Source: Penicillus capitatus
Lineage: Eukaryota; Chlorophyta
Length of the DNA: 64,000 nucleotides
Assembly: GCA_965649825.1 (NCBI GenBank)
Contig: OZ287702.1
Span: forward strand, 186,001-250,000
Direction of reading: 5' to 3'
Shown: piece after piece, positions 36,098-50,122 of the stretch
How the letters are laid out: each line of letters begins with the position of its first letter
How positions within the stretch are numbered: position 1 is the first letter of the stretch
Translations under genes and position numbers: made by a program
Notes under the pieces: model-generated
Told to the model about the DNA's origin: nothing
Databases searched by the model: none
The model's input: only the letters and a program-made list of their open reading frames with translations

Positions 36098-36113
36098 AAT
36101 CGCTCCGAAACCA
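36098..36113 (-). other. Candidate primer-binding site of the retrotransposon
   Basis: On the minus strand, three bases after the 5' LTR, comes TGGTTTCGGAGCGAT. It begins with TGG, complementary to the universal CCA end of tRNAs, at the expected position. I cannot name the tRNA. The site overlaps the region just upstream of the first ORF. Confidence 0.4.
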
Positions 36114-36116
36114 ATT

Positions 36117-36189
36117 TGTGACGAGTCCTGAACGGCCAGACAAAATATTACAGGGATCGTGCATCATTCGGTCCATTAATCGCCCCACA
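36117..36189 (-). repeat. 5' LTR (73 bp) of the retrotransposon
   Basis: Identical to the 3' LTR at 30922-30994. Because the element reads on the minus strand, this copy is the transcriptional start side. The interrupted host reading frame runs on through this LTR and ends at a stop at 36060, 57 bp further inside the element. Confidence 0.93.
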
Positions 36190-37579
36190 GCGGTTTTCAA
36201 GCAATAGGTACCGGAATGGCACAGAATATTCAGATCCCGTGCCAATGTACTGGGTTTGCAACTCACGTAAACGATGAGCCGCGGTCGAATTCTCAGAATA
36301 ACGTCCAAAACCTCTCTGTCACATCCTTTTCGTGGAGGATCCAACAATATCACATCGGGGATGCATGGCAATCGTTGAACCACATGTTCAAATCTTCCAA
36401 CCTGGTGATCACACGATGCCTACTCGTAGATAGTTAATTGTTTTCCTCTTGACCTGAAAACGGACGTTATGAATCTGGTTGTGCTCAGCATTGATCTGTA
36501 CACAATCAATGGATGCTGAATGGCTGTCAATGGCCCAGCACTGAAAGAGAGGATGTGCCTTAGCGATAGGCAGTATCATGGTTCCAATACCGGCATATCC
36601 ATCGACAATCGTTTCGTTTTCATTCAGTTCCAGGAGCGAAAGCAGTCGCAGGACCATGCGTTCTGCCTGTTGTGTGTTAACTTGGAAGAAAGCTGTGGAG
36701 CGGATTCGCAATTCCAGTCCACAAAAAATTTCCTTGATATAATCTCGTCCATGAAGGCAGATGGTCGCTGGTCCGAAGATGCGATTCGAGTGATCGGAAT
36801 GATGGTTCAGACAAATGCCGACCACTGAAGGAAAATTCTCCATCCACTTGGCACTCCGTTCACACAAACCTGACAGATGCGATTTGGTCGACACCAAGGT
36901 GATCAATACTTCGCCTGTTCGCTGCCCCACGCGCAGCACAAGGCTCTTCAAATCGCCCTTCTTCGTCACCTCATCGTAAATCTCCCAGGGATCCAATTCC
37001 GCCTTAAGTCTGGCAAGAACGAAGTCGAATGCGTTATCTTGTACCGGACACTGATTGACGTTCACAATACGATGTGTGCCTTTCCGATAGTATCCAGCTA
37101 TGACGTTTCCCGTACTGGATCTCCCCAAAGGGTAAATCACTTTATTCCGGTAGCCAAACGGACTGGATTCCATGATCTCCTTCAGCTCAATCTCTTGAAA
37201 TTTGCCAATTCTCTTGAGCGATTCTTCCACCTTTGTGCATTTTTTAATGATGTAGAGATCACCTCTCTGAAGATTGGTGCTTTACTTGTCTGCTCTTGAA
37301 AGTGAGCTGAGCAGAGTAGGCGACGTTTTGCCATTGGCATCCACCACACTTTCCTGCCAAGATACAAGGCGCGCGGACACGATGGTTTGATGCGTCCAGA
37401 ATATCGATCAGCTGTCCTTCGGCATAGGCTGGTCGGACTTTGACAAGTCGCGCGAGGAGCGTATCGCCGGGAACGCCGCCGGGAACGAAAACAACGCGAT
37501 TCTCAAACCGTCCAACTGCATATCCATTGCTCGCTAAATCTGTTATATCGAGAGCAACGACACTTCCTTGTCGCCACAT
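36190..37579 (-). pseudogene. RNA m5U methyltransferase (TrmA/RlmD family), 5' portion, disrupted by the retrotransposon
   Basis: SAM-dependent uracil-C5 methyltransferase of rRNA or tRNA. It has an N-terminal TRAM RNA-binding domain (ASNGYAVGRFENRVVFVPGG) and an iron-sulfur type cysteine motif (CILAGKCGGCQWQ, with a fourth cysteine in NQCPVQD). Then come the family motifs FFQVNTQQAERM, VDGYAGIGTMI, VILLDPPRKGC and YVSCKPSTLARDL, with the nucleophilic Cys. The cluster cysteines resemble bacterial RlmD-type enzymes more than animal TRMT2. Introns: 37231-37285 (55 nt) and a 22-nt one at 36402-36423. The frame is broken at 36190 by the element, 23 codons before its natural stop. As assembled, the product would end in LTR-derived residues and lack the C-terminal glutamate motif. 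The start is the ATG at 37579, about 22 bp after the upstream WD40 gene's stop. Confidence 0.88.
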
Positions 37580-37601
37580 CGAAGCATAATCATCCACATG
37601 T

Positions 37602-40600
37602 CTATCCCGACGGTCGCGTTCTCGCGGCCTTGTTCATTTGACTGACGCCTGGAATAACGTCAGGCAACACAGCCAGTGGATACGTCTTGAGTTTGACGCG
37701 CGACGAAGAACACTTATGTTGACGCGTAGACCGGCGCATCATCGACTGCTCCAGTGCCAGAAGAGATGCCTTGCGATTGTCCTTTCGACCAAGATCCTCC
37801 TCGTCGTCTTCCTCTAGCAGAAGATCCTGCTCCGGGTAATATCCAAGCGTCCTTCGCGAATGGGCACAAGACACACCTCGTCCGAGTAGTCGCTGCGGTC
37901 AGAGATCGGTGCACACGACTTCTCTCCGTTTGGATCTTTCCATGTACTTGGATCGTCGAGACGCCAAACGTCGACGCCGAAATGCCCAATGAGGCCTCCT
38001 CTCGTCGTCCAAAGTGATACTCTTGTATCGGTGCTGCACGTCAGCAGCAAAGGATCTCTGTCGGCTATGAGAACCGTATCAATACTCGAAACGGCCTGCT
38101 CATGAGCGCGCCAATGTGCCATCTGTACAGAGAACGCCATACGAACACAGCACTCAGACGAGATGCGTTTCCTGGTAGAAGGAGCGTCGCACTGACAGAT
38201 CCGTTGAAATGTCGATGCCTGCTGAAATATCAAAGACGCGTACATGGCCCGCTGTGTCCCCAAGGACAACATGATGCCGACCTTCTGAAAATGCAGACAC
38301 CTGCAATATCCTCTCTGTCAGTCGAACGGCGTCGTTCTTCCGCATCGACGTTGCCTGTTCGAATCGCCCGTGTGCACCGTCGAACGTCGTGAGCAGTTGA
38401 GGCGATTGCGCAATTCGCCAGACGCGAATCCTGCCGTCCCCTCCGGCAGAGAGCAACAGCAAGAGTTCTCTAGCATCTGTGGCCGTATGCGTCACCAGCC
38501 AGAATACCTTGTCCACAGCTGCTTCATGTCGATCTGCCTCGTGACGCACTTCCATCTGTTTCGATCCTGTGCTCAGACGCCAGATCAAAATCCGCCCTTC
38601 GTAATCGCCCGTTGCCATCAGATCTCTCTCTTGGCAGACTGAGAGTCGGAGCCAACGGTTCGGCTATCCCGTGTCAATAATGGATGATCCCACCTGCCAT
38701 GTGAAGAATGTCTTCGTGGTGTCCACTGAGTGTTTTGTGTTCGATGACTTCGCTCTTGTCTTCATCGTCCCATACAAAGATCTTGGAACTCCATCCCGAA
38801 GCGATGATACGATCGCAGCCGCTCGTGGAGTCGGGTATGAACAACGCGGTCGTGATTTCGATGTCTTTGATGCCATGCACGTATTCTCTCAAAAGGCATC
38901 CTAGGAGACGGCATCTCGAAAGCGACAAGAGCGGGTAGTGCGTACCGCTGTTGAAATTCCACATCCTGAGAGAAACGCTATTCGCCGCTGTGAGGAGCTT
39001 TCTCTGATTGCTGTCAAAAGCGACAGTCATGAGTTTCGTTTCGGGCCCATGGGAAGCACAGAATTTTGATTCCCTGGAACCGTCGTCCATGTTCCATACA
39101 CAGACCGTGCCCTCCTCGTCCGCACTCACAACCACACGAAAAAGGCTGTTGTAGATTGCCGACTTCACAGGATGCCTAACCACAGAACCTCCTTGACAGC
39201 TATCCGTTAGCAGGAGGAACACCACACGGATGTCCAGATCTGTCCTGTGAAATCAGTTTGTGCGGCCAGGCGACCAGACGATTGGAACACATGACCAGAC
39301 GTCGCCGTACTCTGTCGTAGATCATACAGGAAGCTTGCTGTTCGGCATGTATTGGCCAGTCTTCTGCTGCAATCGTCTGGAGGCATTTATGATTGCGCAG
39401 ATCCCACACTTTTGCTGTTCGGTCCAGCGACAAAGTAATGAGGTTATTGCTCTCGGCATCCAATGCAAGGTGCGTCACACTGGACGTGTGTCCTGCGCAC
39501 AGAGGACCCCCTTACTACAGAAGGATGGACCTTAGGACGAACCAATAAGCTCGCCGATTTTCTTTGCGTTTGACGAAGCCTGCCACAGAAGGATGTTGCG
39601 CTCGACGCCAGCGCTGGCGAAGAGCGAATAGGCTGGACACCACTCAAAAGCGTGGACGCCGCGTTGGTGATGTGCATAGTTGTGTACAACGCGCCCGCGA
39701 GAGATGTCGTAGATCCGAATCTTCGCATCCAGCGACGCGGAGACCAAACCGACGTCGTGAACATGTCGCACCTATACCACGCGCACTATTCGCAAGAGAG
39801 GTAGGCCACTTTTCGAACAGTCTACAACACCTGGGTCACCCAGTCGTCGTGAGCATGCAGCATTTCAAAGGCCTCTGCTGGAGAGAATCCATTTGCGCAG
39901 CGTCGAGACGTCTTCTCCGGTTCGGCAAGCAGAAGCGAAACGCAGCCGTTGTCGTCTCCCGCCGCGACATACTCTTCATCATGGGCTTCCACCAGGCAAA
40001 GACACTGGGGCGCTCCCAACCGCTCCGTCATGTACACCTTTCCCAGCAGATCATACGATCCGCGTACCATACCGCAAAAGGAGATAGCGCCGTCGGAAGA
40101 AGAGATCGCTATGCGACGTGACAGCGGCATGTAGACGCTTGCCGTCACCCAGGCCTTGGGATGGACCGTTATCTGTGCGTACCAAACGTGCGGCAAGTGG
40201 CGCAAAAACCGGCTGTCATATTACTGTTTTGACATGTTTGAGATTTTCTGCGTTCCACACGCGAACGGATCCGTCGCGGCCAGATGTTAAGTACTTCTCG
40301 GTTTGCTCGACATGCAGGAGATGCGCAATGGGAGCTCGGTGATAACAGCTCACGTCATTGCGAACCTCGAAATCTTGCGTAAAGAATCTCCAATTCTCGC
40401 TGTCGTCTTCTTGGGTATCCGTTCTTTGCAGAAACATGAAGTTCGTGAATTCATCCCAGTCGACCGTCCCTCCCGCATCGGCGTCGATCTTCATGAAAAG
40501 CTGCGTGAGTTGCGTCTTGGTGAGATCGTTGCCGAGGTGTGGCCCGATCCGTTCGATAAATTCATCGAGATCCAACTCGCCACTACCATCCTCATCTGCT

Positions 40601-40757
40601 TCCTATGGGCGCCTCTTAGCGATCGTAAGACGATACGTCGAATGACAGGTACTTCAAAAACCCTCTTGAGCTTAAGAAGTCGTTCGATGTGGATCTCGGA
40701 ATCGGGATCTTCCATCGTATCGAAATGATCGGCCGACAAAGAATCGTCGTGCCTCAT
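37602..40757 (-). CDS. EF-hand and WD40-repeat protein (WDR49/WDR64-like)
   Basis: The N-terminus carries two EF-hands. The first (DEDGSGELDLDEF) is completed across a 50-nt intron at 40603-40652. The second (MKIDADAGGTVDWDEFTNF) has a canonical calcium-binding loop. About a dozen WD40 repeats follow, for example YLTSGRDGSVRVWNAENLKH near 40270, VGLVSASLDAKIRIYDISRG near 39720, LDAESNNLITLSLDRTAKVW near 39430, SADEEGTVCVWNMDDG near 39100, GDYEGRILIWRLSTGS near 38590, and LLTCSTDTRVSLWTTRGG near 38030. The C-terminus is basic. This architecture matches the WDR49/WDR64/EFCAB8 group, found mainly in ciliated organisms and poorly characterised; a calcium-responsive flagellar scaffold is a reasonable inference. 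The start at 40757 is the first ATG in frame that leaves a short gap to LONRF; 40715 is an alternative. Confidence 0.75.
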
Positions 40758-40844
40758 TAAACAATCGCTGATGGCAAAAGAATGCTGAAACAATGACCAA
40801 CAAATGGGAAGAATCAATTAAAGCCGTCCTTGATTGAAGCTTAA

Positions 40845-42965
<2,121 letters not shown>

Positions 42966-43635
42966 GGACGGATCAGACAGATGCTTGACTGTTTGTTGTT
43001 AACACAGATAGAATCTATCCACATGACTCTGCTTCGCCATGCTTCCAGTGGGAGTCCGTCATCACAGAGAAACGAATGGCGTTGACGTGGTCGCGGAATG
43101 GATCTTAGAATGTTTGATCTCACACCGCAGAAACATTGACGTGTTGTGATCGTGCTTTTCAGACTGCACAGAAAGGAACTGTCACTTAAAAGAAAAAATG
43201 AATAGAAGGCATGCTTTTGGCATAGATAGACATGTGGACAAATCCCTCCCTTTTTAAATGCGTCATGACAATCGGAAAGCAAATGGATGGGCGTACTCTC
43301 CCCCTCGGACAGATGGAATCAGTGCCAGGAAGACATCAATACAGATTGAGCAAAGCATAGAAGACCATAATAACAACTGATCTCTAACAGACACTGCTTG
43401 AGACGGAACACAAGTACCCAATCGATGAACAGAGATGCCAGAAGGCAGATGGTGCTCTCTTTTGCGATAAGTGGATTGATTGATTATGTTGTTCATCTTC
43501 CCCATCTCGTCCATCCAGCACATAATTTTCTCGCTTATTCGTTTTGTTTTTTACACCGCAAAACAACAAGAATCACCGGCATATGCTAACTCTAGTGCAG
43601 GAAACCTGCAAACTTGGTTCAGAGACCATCATCAT
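42966..43635. other. Intergenic region, no gene recognised
   Basis: About 670 bp between the tentative LONRF start and the phosphodiesterase stop. The longest frame (minus, 42941-43282) has no similarity and a cysteine-rich, unstructured composition typical of chance ORFs. It should contain the LONRF promoter, and possibly a missed 5' exon of that gene. Confidence 0.45.
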
Positions 43636-45409
43636 CTACGATCGTGCGCCAGAGGAGGTTTCCTCTTGAATTAGCTTCTCCCAATGCCTCATATTGTCCT
43701 TAGCGATGCTTAGGGCCATCTCTGCGAAGGTAGGCACCACCCTTCCAAATGTTTGAAAGCATGGAATGACAAACAACTCAAGGAAGGTTTTCTGAGACTT
43801 TGCTAAATTTGCCTGTGCGCGGTCGCACCCCCTTGTCACAGGGAGTTTCTCATTCTTCTCTCTATCGCCCTGTAGGCAGTTTTCTTCGGTAATCATCTCA
43901 GACCATTCTCCACATAAGGGCATTGGCCGAAGAGGATTCGAGATATCTGCACAATGCACCACCATCTGCAGCAGCAACACCCGTTCCGACGCACGTAATC
44001 TCTTGCTTTTGAACATTCCCCTCTTTACTGGAAACCTCTCGCCAAAGTCACCTCACATATGCAGACACACCTAAGAAGTTCGTCCTACACTTTCCAAACG
44101 TAGGACGTACTCACAAGTTTCTTGTGTCTCGCCATATCCGTCGCTATAATAATGGCATCGATATAGTCTCTCATCAGACGGGAGTCAGCCTTCTTCAAAT
44201 TCCTAAGCATGTCATTCTCTCTAGCGCTGGTCAGGATCTCGTACGCCCGATCTATGTGCATTCGCTCATTTATACTGTCTTTGTATCTCTCAGCCAATTG
44301 CGATTTCGTCTTCACATGATATTCGTTATTGACTCCTACACACGAGGACACACAGACTTCATTTCGGGCAAGGCGAAGCCTGTCGTCGCACCAGGATGAC
44401 ACACATCGTGCACAGCGGCGGCCAAGATCATAGCCAGAATCTCCAGTTTGTTGAATTTTTTATAAAAACAGCCGGAGAAGAGAATGGCGCCCACAGATTG
44501 CAGAACATCTGCTGCGTGGATTCGGTTATGGTATGCATTCTCTTGGTATTGACGTTCGATCGCCCGAATATAGTTTCGACAGGCACTTCGATCCAGGTTC
44601 AGAGCTTTTGCCAGCTTAAAGGCATCAATGAATTCCATAAAAACAACTTCAAGCGAGTGTTTCTGCGTTTGCTCGTCCACTCGAAAGACATTGAAATCCT
44701 TCCAGCTCCTAACCTGCACCGCCACACCCTTTCAACCAATTAGCAATCGACACAGATCCAAATAGCATACATCATCCGATTCTTTCCACGATGCCTCTGA
44801 CGTCTTCTTCGTCTTCTTCGCCATCTAAACAAACAACCACATGTACGTCTCTCTGAAATCCATCTAGATGATGCAGCAAGCAGTCTGCGTTTCCTGCATC
44901 TGACTTACGGCGTCGAAGCATCGTCCAAGGAACAACCTGTACCACTGAGTCGGCTTCTGGCGCGTCTCGCACACATTTGGTGATGATGGTCTTTGATGAT
45001 GGATTGCAGTCCCAGTCGTCGTTGAATTTCTCCCAGCGTCCTGCAAGCCATCTATTGCAGGTGCACGCACGCCGCTGTCAGCCATCCCGTTACGCCCATC
45101 TACCATCTAAGGGCATCCCAACACGTTATGAGTACATTGTGAGTGTCTTGTTCGCACAGTTCCTCTTCGAGCAGTCATTCCCTGCGTCATGGGATTCTTG
45201 TCCTTCAATGAATTTTTCGCTAAGTTCGCGTCCACAGCCGCAATCGATTTCTGCTCACACGCGTGGATCGCATCGACAAGCGTTGACGTGACGTAGGAAG
45301 AAAGAGAAGAATAGCCCACTGGCCATACCTCGTGACTCTGTCTATCGTCAGTGACGCGCGACTCCTTGTCGAGTTTCGTCGTTCCGCACCCACCAACGAT
45401 TTGCAACAT
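43636..45409 (-). CDS. 3',5'-cyclic-nucleotide phosphodiesterase (class I PDE catalytic domain)
   Basis: Hydrolyses cAMP and/or cGMP. The catalytic domain spans 44700-43700 with the class I signatures: YHNRIHAADVLQS near 44530, VHDVCHPGATT near 44400 (His-Asp metal ligands), NNEYHVKTKSQLAERY near 44340 after a frame change, VVHCADISNP near 43950 (third metal-binding block) and QGDREKNEKLPVTR with DRAQANLAKSQKTFLELFVI near 43850. Specificity cannot be judged by eye. The N-terminal region (45409-44750) is spread over several short exons, is partly polar and acidic, and shows no GAF or membrane domain. The initiator ATG at 45409 opens MLQIVGGCGTTKLDKES, followed by a likely intron at the GAG-GTATGG junction near 45330. 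Confidence 0.82.
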
Positions 45410-45782
45410 CAAGCAGCACTCGGCTATGCTTTCGAAATCGTACCGTTACCCTGAACAGACCGTACTAGCGCTGAGTACGTAAAGAGTAGCGCATTTTGCC
45501 GCACAGATGCATGCACGCACTTTGATGCACAAAAGAAGCTTTCAACAGAGCGAGGCTGCTGTCGAGGGCTACGTTGTTGAAAGCTCAACGTTGGTTTGAC
45601 GACAACAAACGGTCAACGGCGTTGGGCGGAAAGAATTAAGTGGAAGGGCAGAGAGCAAGAACCGCGAAATGCGCTGCGGGTGCCGGCGGCATCATAACCG
45701 TCAGCAAATAGGGGTGCGGCACCGCGTAGATACTCTTCGGTAAGTCCCGGTCTTTTCACGGTCACTTTCTTATGAAAAAGAG
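45410..45782. other. Intergenic region upstream of the phosphodiesterase
   Basis: About 370 bp between the PDE start and the P5A-ATPase stop. It includes a short inverted arrangement around 45570-45600 (caacgtt/aacgttg) of doubtful meaning. No gene is visible; it presumably holds the PDE promoter. Confidence 0.4.
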
Positions 45783-48700
45783 TCACGCGGCTTTCTCTTT
45801 TGAGATTTTTGTTGTTTGATGTGACAGGAAGCCCTTCTCTGGAGGCAATGAGGCAGGAAATGCACGCTTTAGACCAGACTCTACGGCAAACGTCAATAGG
45901 AAATCCAGGATGCCCAAGGAAAGAATCTTGACGCAGAGAATGCGTGGAATAGCAACCATTTCCAGCATAGAAGAAAACCCAGGGACGATATCGGTCGTCA
46001 ACAGGACAGATGCACCCGCAGAAATCAAGAGTGACCAGCAGAGGCCTTTATTCTCCAGAAGCGGTGTCGTGAATGGACGTCCAGAGTAGTTCACAGCAAA
46101 TGTCACAATCTACACAGACACCATACATCGCACACAACAACGTACTTGATGCATCCGTTTTACCTGAATGATGAAATTCACGACGAAGCAGACGCTGTTG
46201 ACGAGATTCGGTTTGAAACTGCTCTCGACGACATCCTGCACATCTGTCTCTTCGGGCTCTGGACTGAGATCCACGGCGCATTGACTGATGTAAATCAAGT
46301 AGCTCATGTGAACGGCGAATTGGCCCAGAACGGAGAGAAAGACATAGGGACAGAAGATGTTGGGATGTGGACGGACTTTGGACAGAACAGACAGAGGTTG
46401 AGTATTGGACAAAAACAGAAACATTCCTGCAATCAGTAATCCAGAGAGCGTAATCTACACGCAAAGACACTTGCAGAGGCATTGCACAGAAAGGCGCTGG
46501 CTGACCTGAACGTCACCCGTTTTGACACCCTGTAGGCGCATGACAGAAAGCGCATAGGCGTTGGCCAGGGACATAAGTCCCAGTATCTTGAACATCTGCA
46601 CGGTGGATACCAACGTGCTTCGGCCTTGCATGATCAGATCGGTACAGGGCATCACTGATGCCTGCTTGGCAGTGAAGGGTGCTGCCATAGAAGCATCGCC
46701 TGGTTTCAGAAGTCCTGGGTCCTCGTTCATTTCGTCCATCAGTTCTGCCATCTTGCGAAGCCTTGGATGCACAGGTCTCCCCTGTCGCTCCATCTCTTCG
46801 ATCATCCGCACGGCTGGATTGCTGTCCGATGCTGCACTTCTAGATAACAGCAGCAGTAGTTGTGTGAGATGCAGTCCCAGTCTTCAGTCTGACCTGCTGC
46901 TCGGCTTGGCTCTCTGCGTCAAAGATCTCTGTGGCTTATTTCTTTCGCCCTTTCGCCGTTGAGCAAGTTTCTTGGCCCTGTCGTATCCAATGAGCCAGGA
47001 CATCGTTTTAGAGTCATGCATGATGTACCGTTCAAGGACTCCAGTTAAAAGAGCAACGCCGACGTGTGCAGCCTTCAAAGCGCCGACATCATTGGTTCCA
47101 TCTCCACACATGAGGACCGTTCGTCCACTCTCTCGCAGTGTATCCACAACCTTCTCCTTGTGCTCCGGTGCCACTCTTGCAAACACCTGGGCGACACCTT
47201 CAGCAAGGACACCAAAAGAACATACACACTTGAATGAGTGGGAGGATGAAAGAGGAGAGGTTTTTCTTCTCGAAGAAAGGAAAGGCTTCGCCAGTGACGC
47301 AGAGATCCCATTCCTCTGTCAGGCTCAAAATGGCCTTCTTGTCCACATCGAACGGAATTCTCTCGGTCTCTTCTGGATTCATCCAGACAAACGCATCTTC
47401 CAAGGCTGTCAAAGACTGAGCAGACTCCGATCTTTGATTGTGCAGAATCAGTACTGGACGGGTAACAATATGCACATGCTGTGCAACATTGCAGGCAGTT
47501 AATGGCGCATCGCCCGTAATCATGACGAGTCGATGGCTGGATTTCTTCAGCATGAGCAAGGCAGGTGCCGAATCGGATTTGATCGGACACTGAAACACAG
47601 CAAAACCAATGAAGCACAAACCCGTCTCTGCTGCTTCCCTGTTGTTCCCACGCATGATCGATTCGTCTTCTTCCTTCAGGTTATCAAGCATTTTCGATCC
47701 AATTGCAATGATGCGTCCTCCTTTTGCAGCGTAAGATTTGTAAAGGTGGTTGTAATTTGGTGGCGCGTTTCGAAATCTACTGTGCATGACTTCTGGAGCG
47801 CCTTTTGAGACGACGAGATGTGTGATCTCTCCTGTTGAAGGGCGGCAGCGTACAATGGTCGACATGCGCTTCAACTGGGCAGAGAAATGGTATCGGTGCA
47901 AGATGAGCAGCTCCTCTGAACGCCTTGGGTGCACTGCCAAGTCAGAACGATAGGACCAGCCAATCGCCTGACAGAAGTTCTGATCATTCAGGTTGACAAG
48001 ATGGAAAGACTGACCTCGAATGCAGCTTTCTCGAGAGGATCTCCGACAAGTTCTCCTTCCACCACCACCAGAGAATGGCATGCAGCTAGCACTCGGGTCA
48101 CATCTTCTTGTAGATCTTTGGCAGAGGACGCAGATTCTTCACTGCCTCCAGAACCGACGCCGACGACACCTTCCAAGATCATGGAGTCATCTGTCAATGT
48201 CCCAGTCTTGTCAAAACAGCACACATCTACCTAATGCCTCACGCTTTCTCTGCATGATCCGCATCGAAGCGAAGAAGCACCTTTCCAGCAAAAGGGATTC
48301 TGAAAGGCTCAGTACAGTAAATTTTCTGCTTCATGAGTCGAATCAACGAGTGATTCACTGCAATGGACAGTTCCATTGGGAGCTCTGGAGGGATGACAGA
48401 CGTGATGATCATCGTGCAGCTCAGCAATAGACTGAATCGTGACTTAGTGGGATCCTGAAGTCCATGGTACAGTACATAAGCCGACGCCGCCACGGCAAAG
48501 CACAGCAAGAACAAGATGAAGATCCCTGTTTCCCAATTATTGGCAGTGACGTGCTCCGTGGAATGCAGAATCATTCCCATCAGATTTCCCTGAGCCGTTT
48601 CGAAGCCTGTGCGCACGACAACGGCCAGACATCCTCCGTCTGGACTCCTAACAGGATTTCTCTTCAGTCAATCCTAAGTCATCACTGATCAGGATGAACG

Positions 48701-50122
48701 CACTTGATGTTTGTTTCTTTGGAAGGGGTGTGCTGGAGACATTTGGTGCCTCCGAACAAAACGTGTGCTTTGTCTCGTTTGAGATCGAGTGACATTTGCG
48801 TCGTCATTCCCTCCTCTAAGGCACTGGAGAGCGGAGATTTCCATTGCGGTGTGGATTCTCCTGTGAGAACAGATTCATCGACAATGCATGTACCGTTGAT
48901 GAGCACCACATCTGCAGGAATCACCGATTCATCATGACCTAGATAGATACCACGTCGGCAGGATAGGAGGACAAATAGAGACCTACATACCTGGAGCAGG
49001 ACGCCCGATGGAAATGATATCGCCAGGTAGAAGCAGCTCCCCAGGAATCCTGTCCCATCTTTGCGATCGGTAGACGTTCGTTGGCTGTTTGGGAGACTGC
49101 AGACTTCTCAAGTGATGCAAGTTTCTCAGGCGTTGTCCAGCAACGGTGCATTCGAAGAAGAACAGCATAAGGAGCGAGAAGACAGAATACATCCTGCAGC
49201 ACAGTACTGTCCGACACACTTCTCTTCCCACATAACAGCGTACCAGTATTCGTCCAGACACCAGAGACCAACACAGAAGACTTGGAAGACGAAGAATGGA
49301 GCCAACACTTGTTGTTTGAGCAGGGATGAGAACTGCGGAATGGAGACTTCGAAGATATTGGGTCCCCACGTCGCCAAAGCGGCAGCCGTATCATCATCAT
49401 TCCTGAATCCTTCTCGGCGCAAATACCACGAAAGAGGCTCCTAGATCGCATGCGATAATCGGGTAGAAAAAAATGCAGAGTACCTGAACAGGAAAACTGA
49501 GTTTCTGAAAAGCGTGCGTCTCGTAGTTGTAGACGTATCTTTGCAGAGCAATTTCGAATCCGAGTTCCTCATAGTGATCTCGCCCCAACGGCTGCCTCTG
49601 TAGACATATCTCACTCATGTACCCAGCATCATATGCATTCAGTGTACTCACCAGTCTGCGATGTGTGAGATGCGCAAGAACTGTTTTCGAGGTATATCCT
49701 TTCAGTCGTGCCTGCGAAACGATGCGAGCATTGATACTAGATGGATGGGTGTCGGGATAGACCATGACAGCGTTGGCGTCGTGGATGTTCTTGGCCTTCA
49801 CATATCCCACAAATGCCTTGACGCTCACACTCCAATGGCAAAACAGCACGAGCAGGACATGCAATAAAGCCACGATGCCCAACTGTGCCGCGATCCATAG
49901 TGCTGCGTCTCTAAGCACATCTCTCGCGTTGCCTTCCACTCTGAGCAGGTCGGCAGGTTCCTTTTACTTGCGACCCTCGAGTACGTATTTGGCACTGTCG
50001 CCTAAACCGATGCCATAGACGAGGGCGAAGGGTAACCAATCCAGGCGAAAATGCGTCGCCCTGCGTTTGAGAAGGCGCACGTGGGCAAGTCCATCTTCTG
50101 TCTCGTTCAACGCATGCGACAT
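45783..50122 (-). CDS. SPF1: P5A-type ATPase, ER (Spf1 / ATP13A1)
   Basis: Endoplasmic-reticulum P5A ATPase, known in the family as a dislocase that extracts mis-inserted tail-anchored or mitochondrial transmembrane proteins. The family order is complete: N-terminal [26 protein letters not shown] near 49840, [20 protein letters not shown] near 49280, [12 protein letters not shown] near 49040, [10 protein letters not shown] near 48870, [16 protein letters not shown] near 48370 (P5A-specific PPELP), the phosphorylated Asp in [12 protein letters not shown] near 48212, [19 protein letters not shown]-like [16 protein letters not shown] near 47530, [18 protein letters not shown] near 47100, and six C-terminal membrane segments to 45783. 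About 1,200 residues, normal for P5A. The first intron is only 27 nt (49941-49967). The start codon at 50122 is 94 bp from the divergent CNNM start. Confidence 0.93.

Larger units (their letters stand above)
30922..36189 (-). mobile_element. Complete Ty3/gypsy-type LTR retrotransposon
   Basis: A 5,268-bp element in minus-strand orientation, bounded by identical 73-bp direct repeats that start TGTG and end CACA. It is flanked by a perfect 4-bp target duplication (GCGG at 30918-30921 and 36190-36193 on the plus strand). The internal part encodes, in order, a coiled-coil ORF, a Gag-capsid/protease ORF, a protease-completion ORF and a Pol ORF with reverse transcriptase, RNase H and integrase. Integrase after RNase H is the Ty3/gypsy order. 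All ORFs are intact, with no internal stops. Zero differences between the LTRs and the perfect target duplication point to a recent, possibly still active, insertion. It lies inside the coding sequence of a host m5U methyltransferase gene, on the same strand. Confidence 0.95.
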
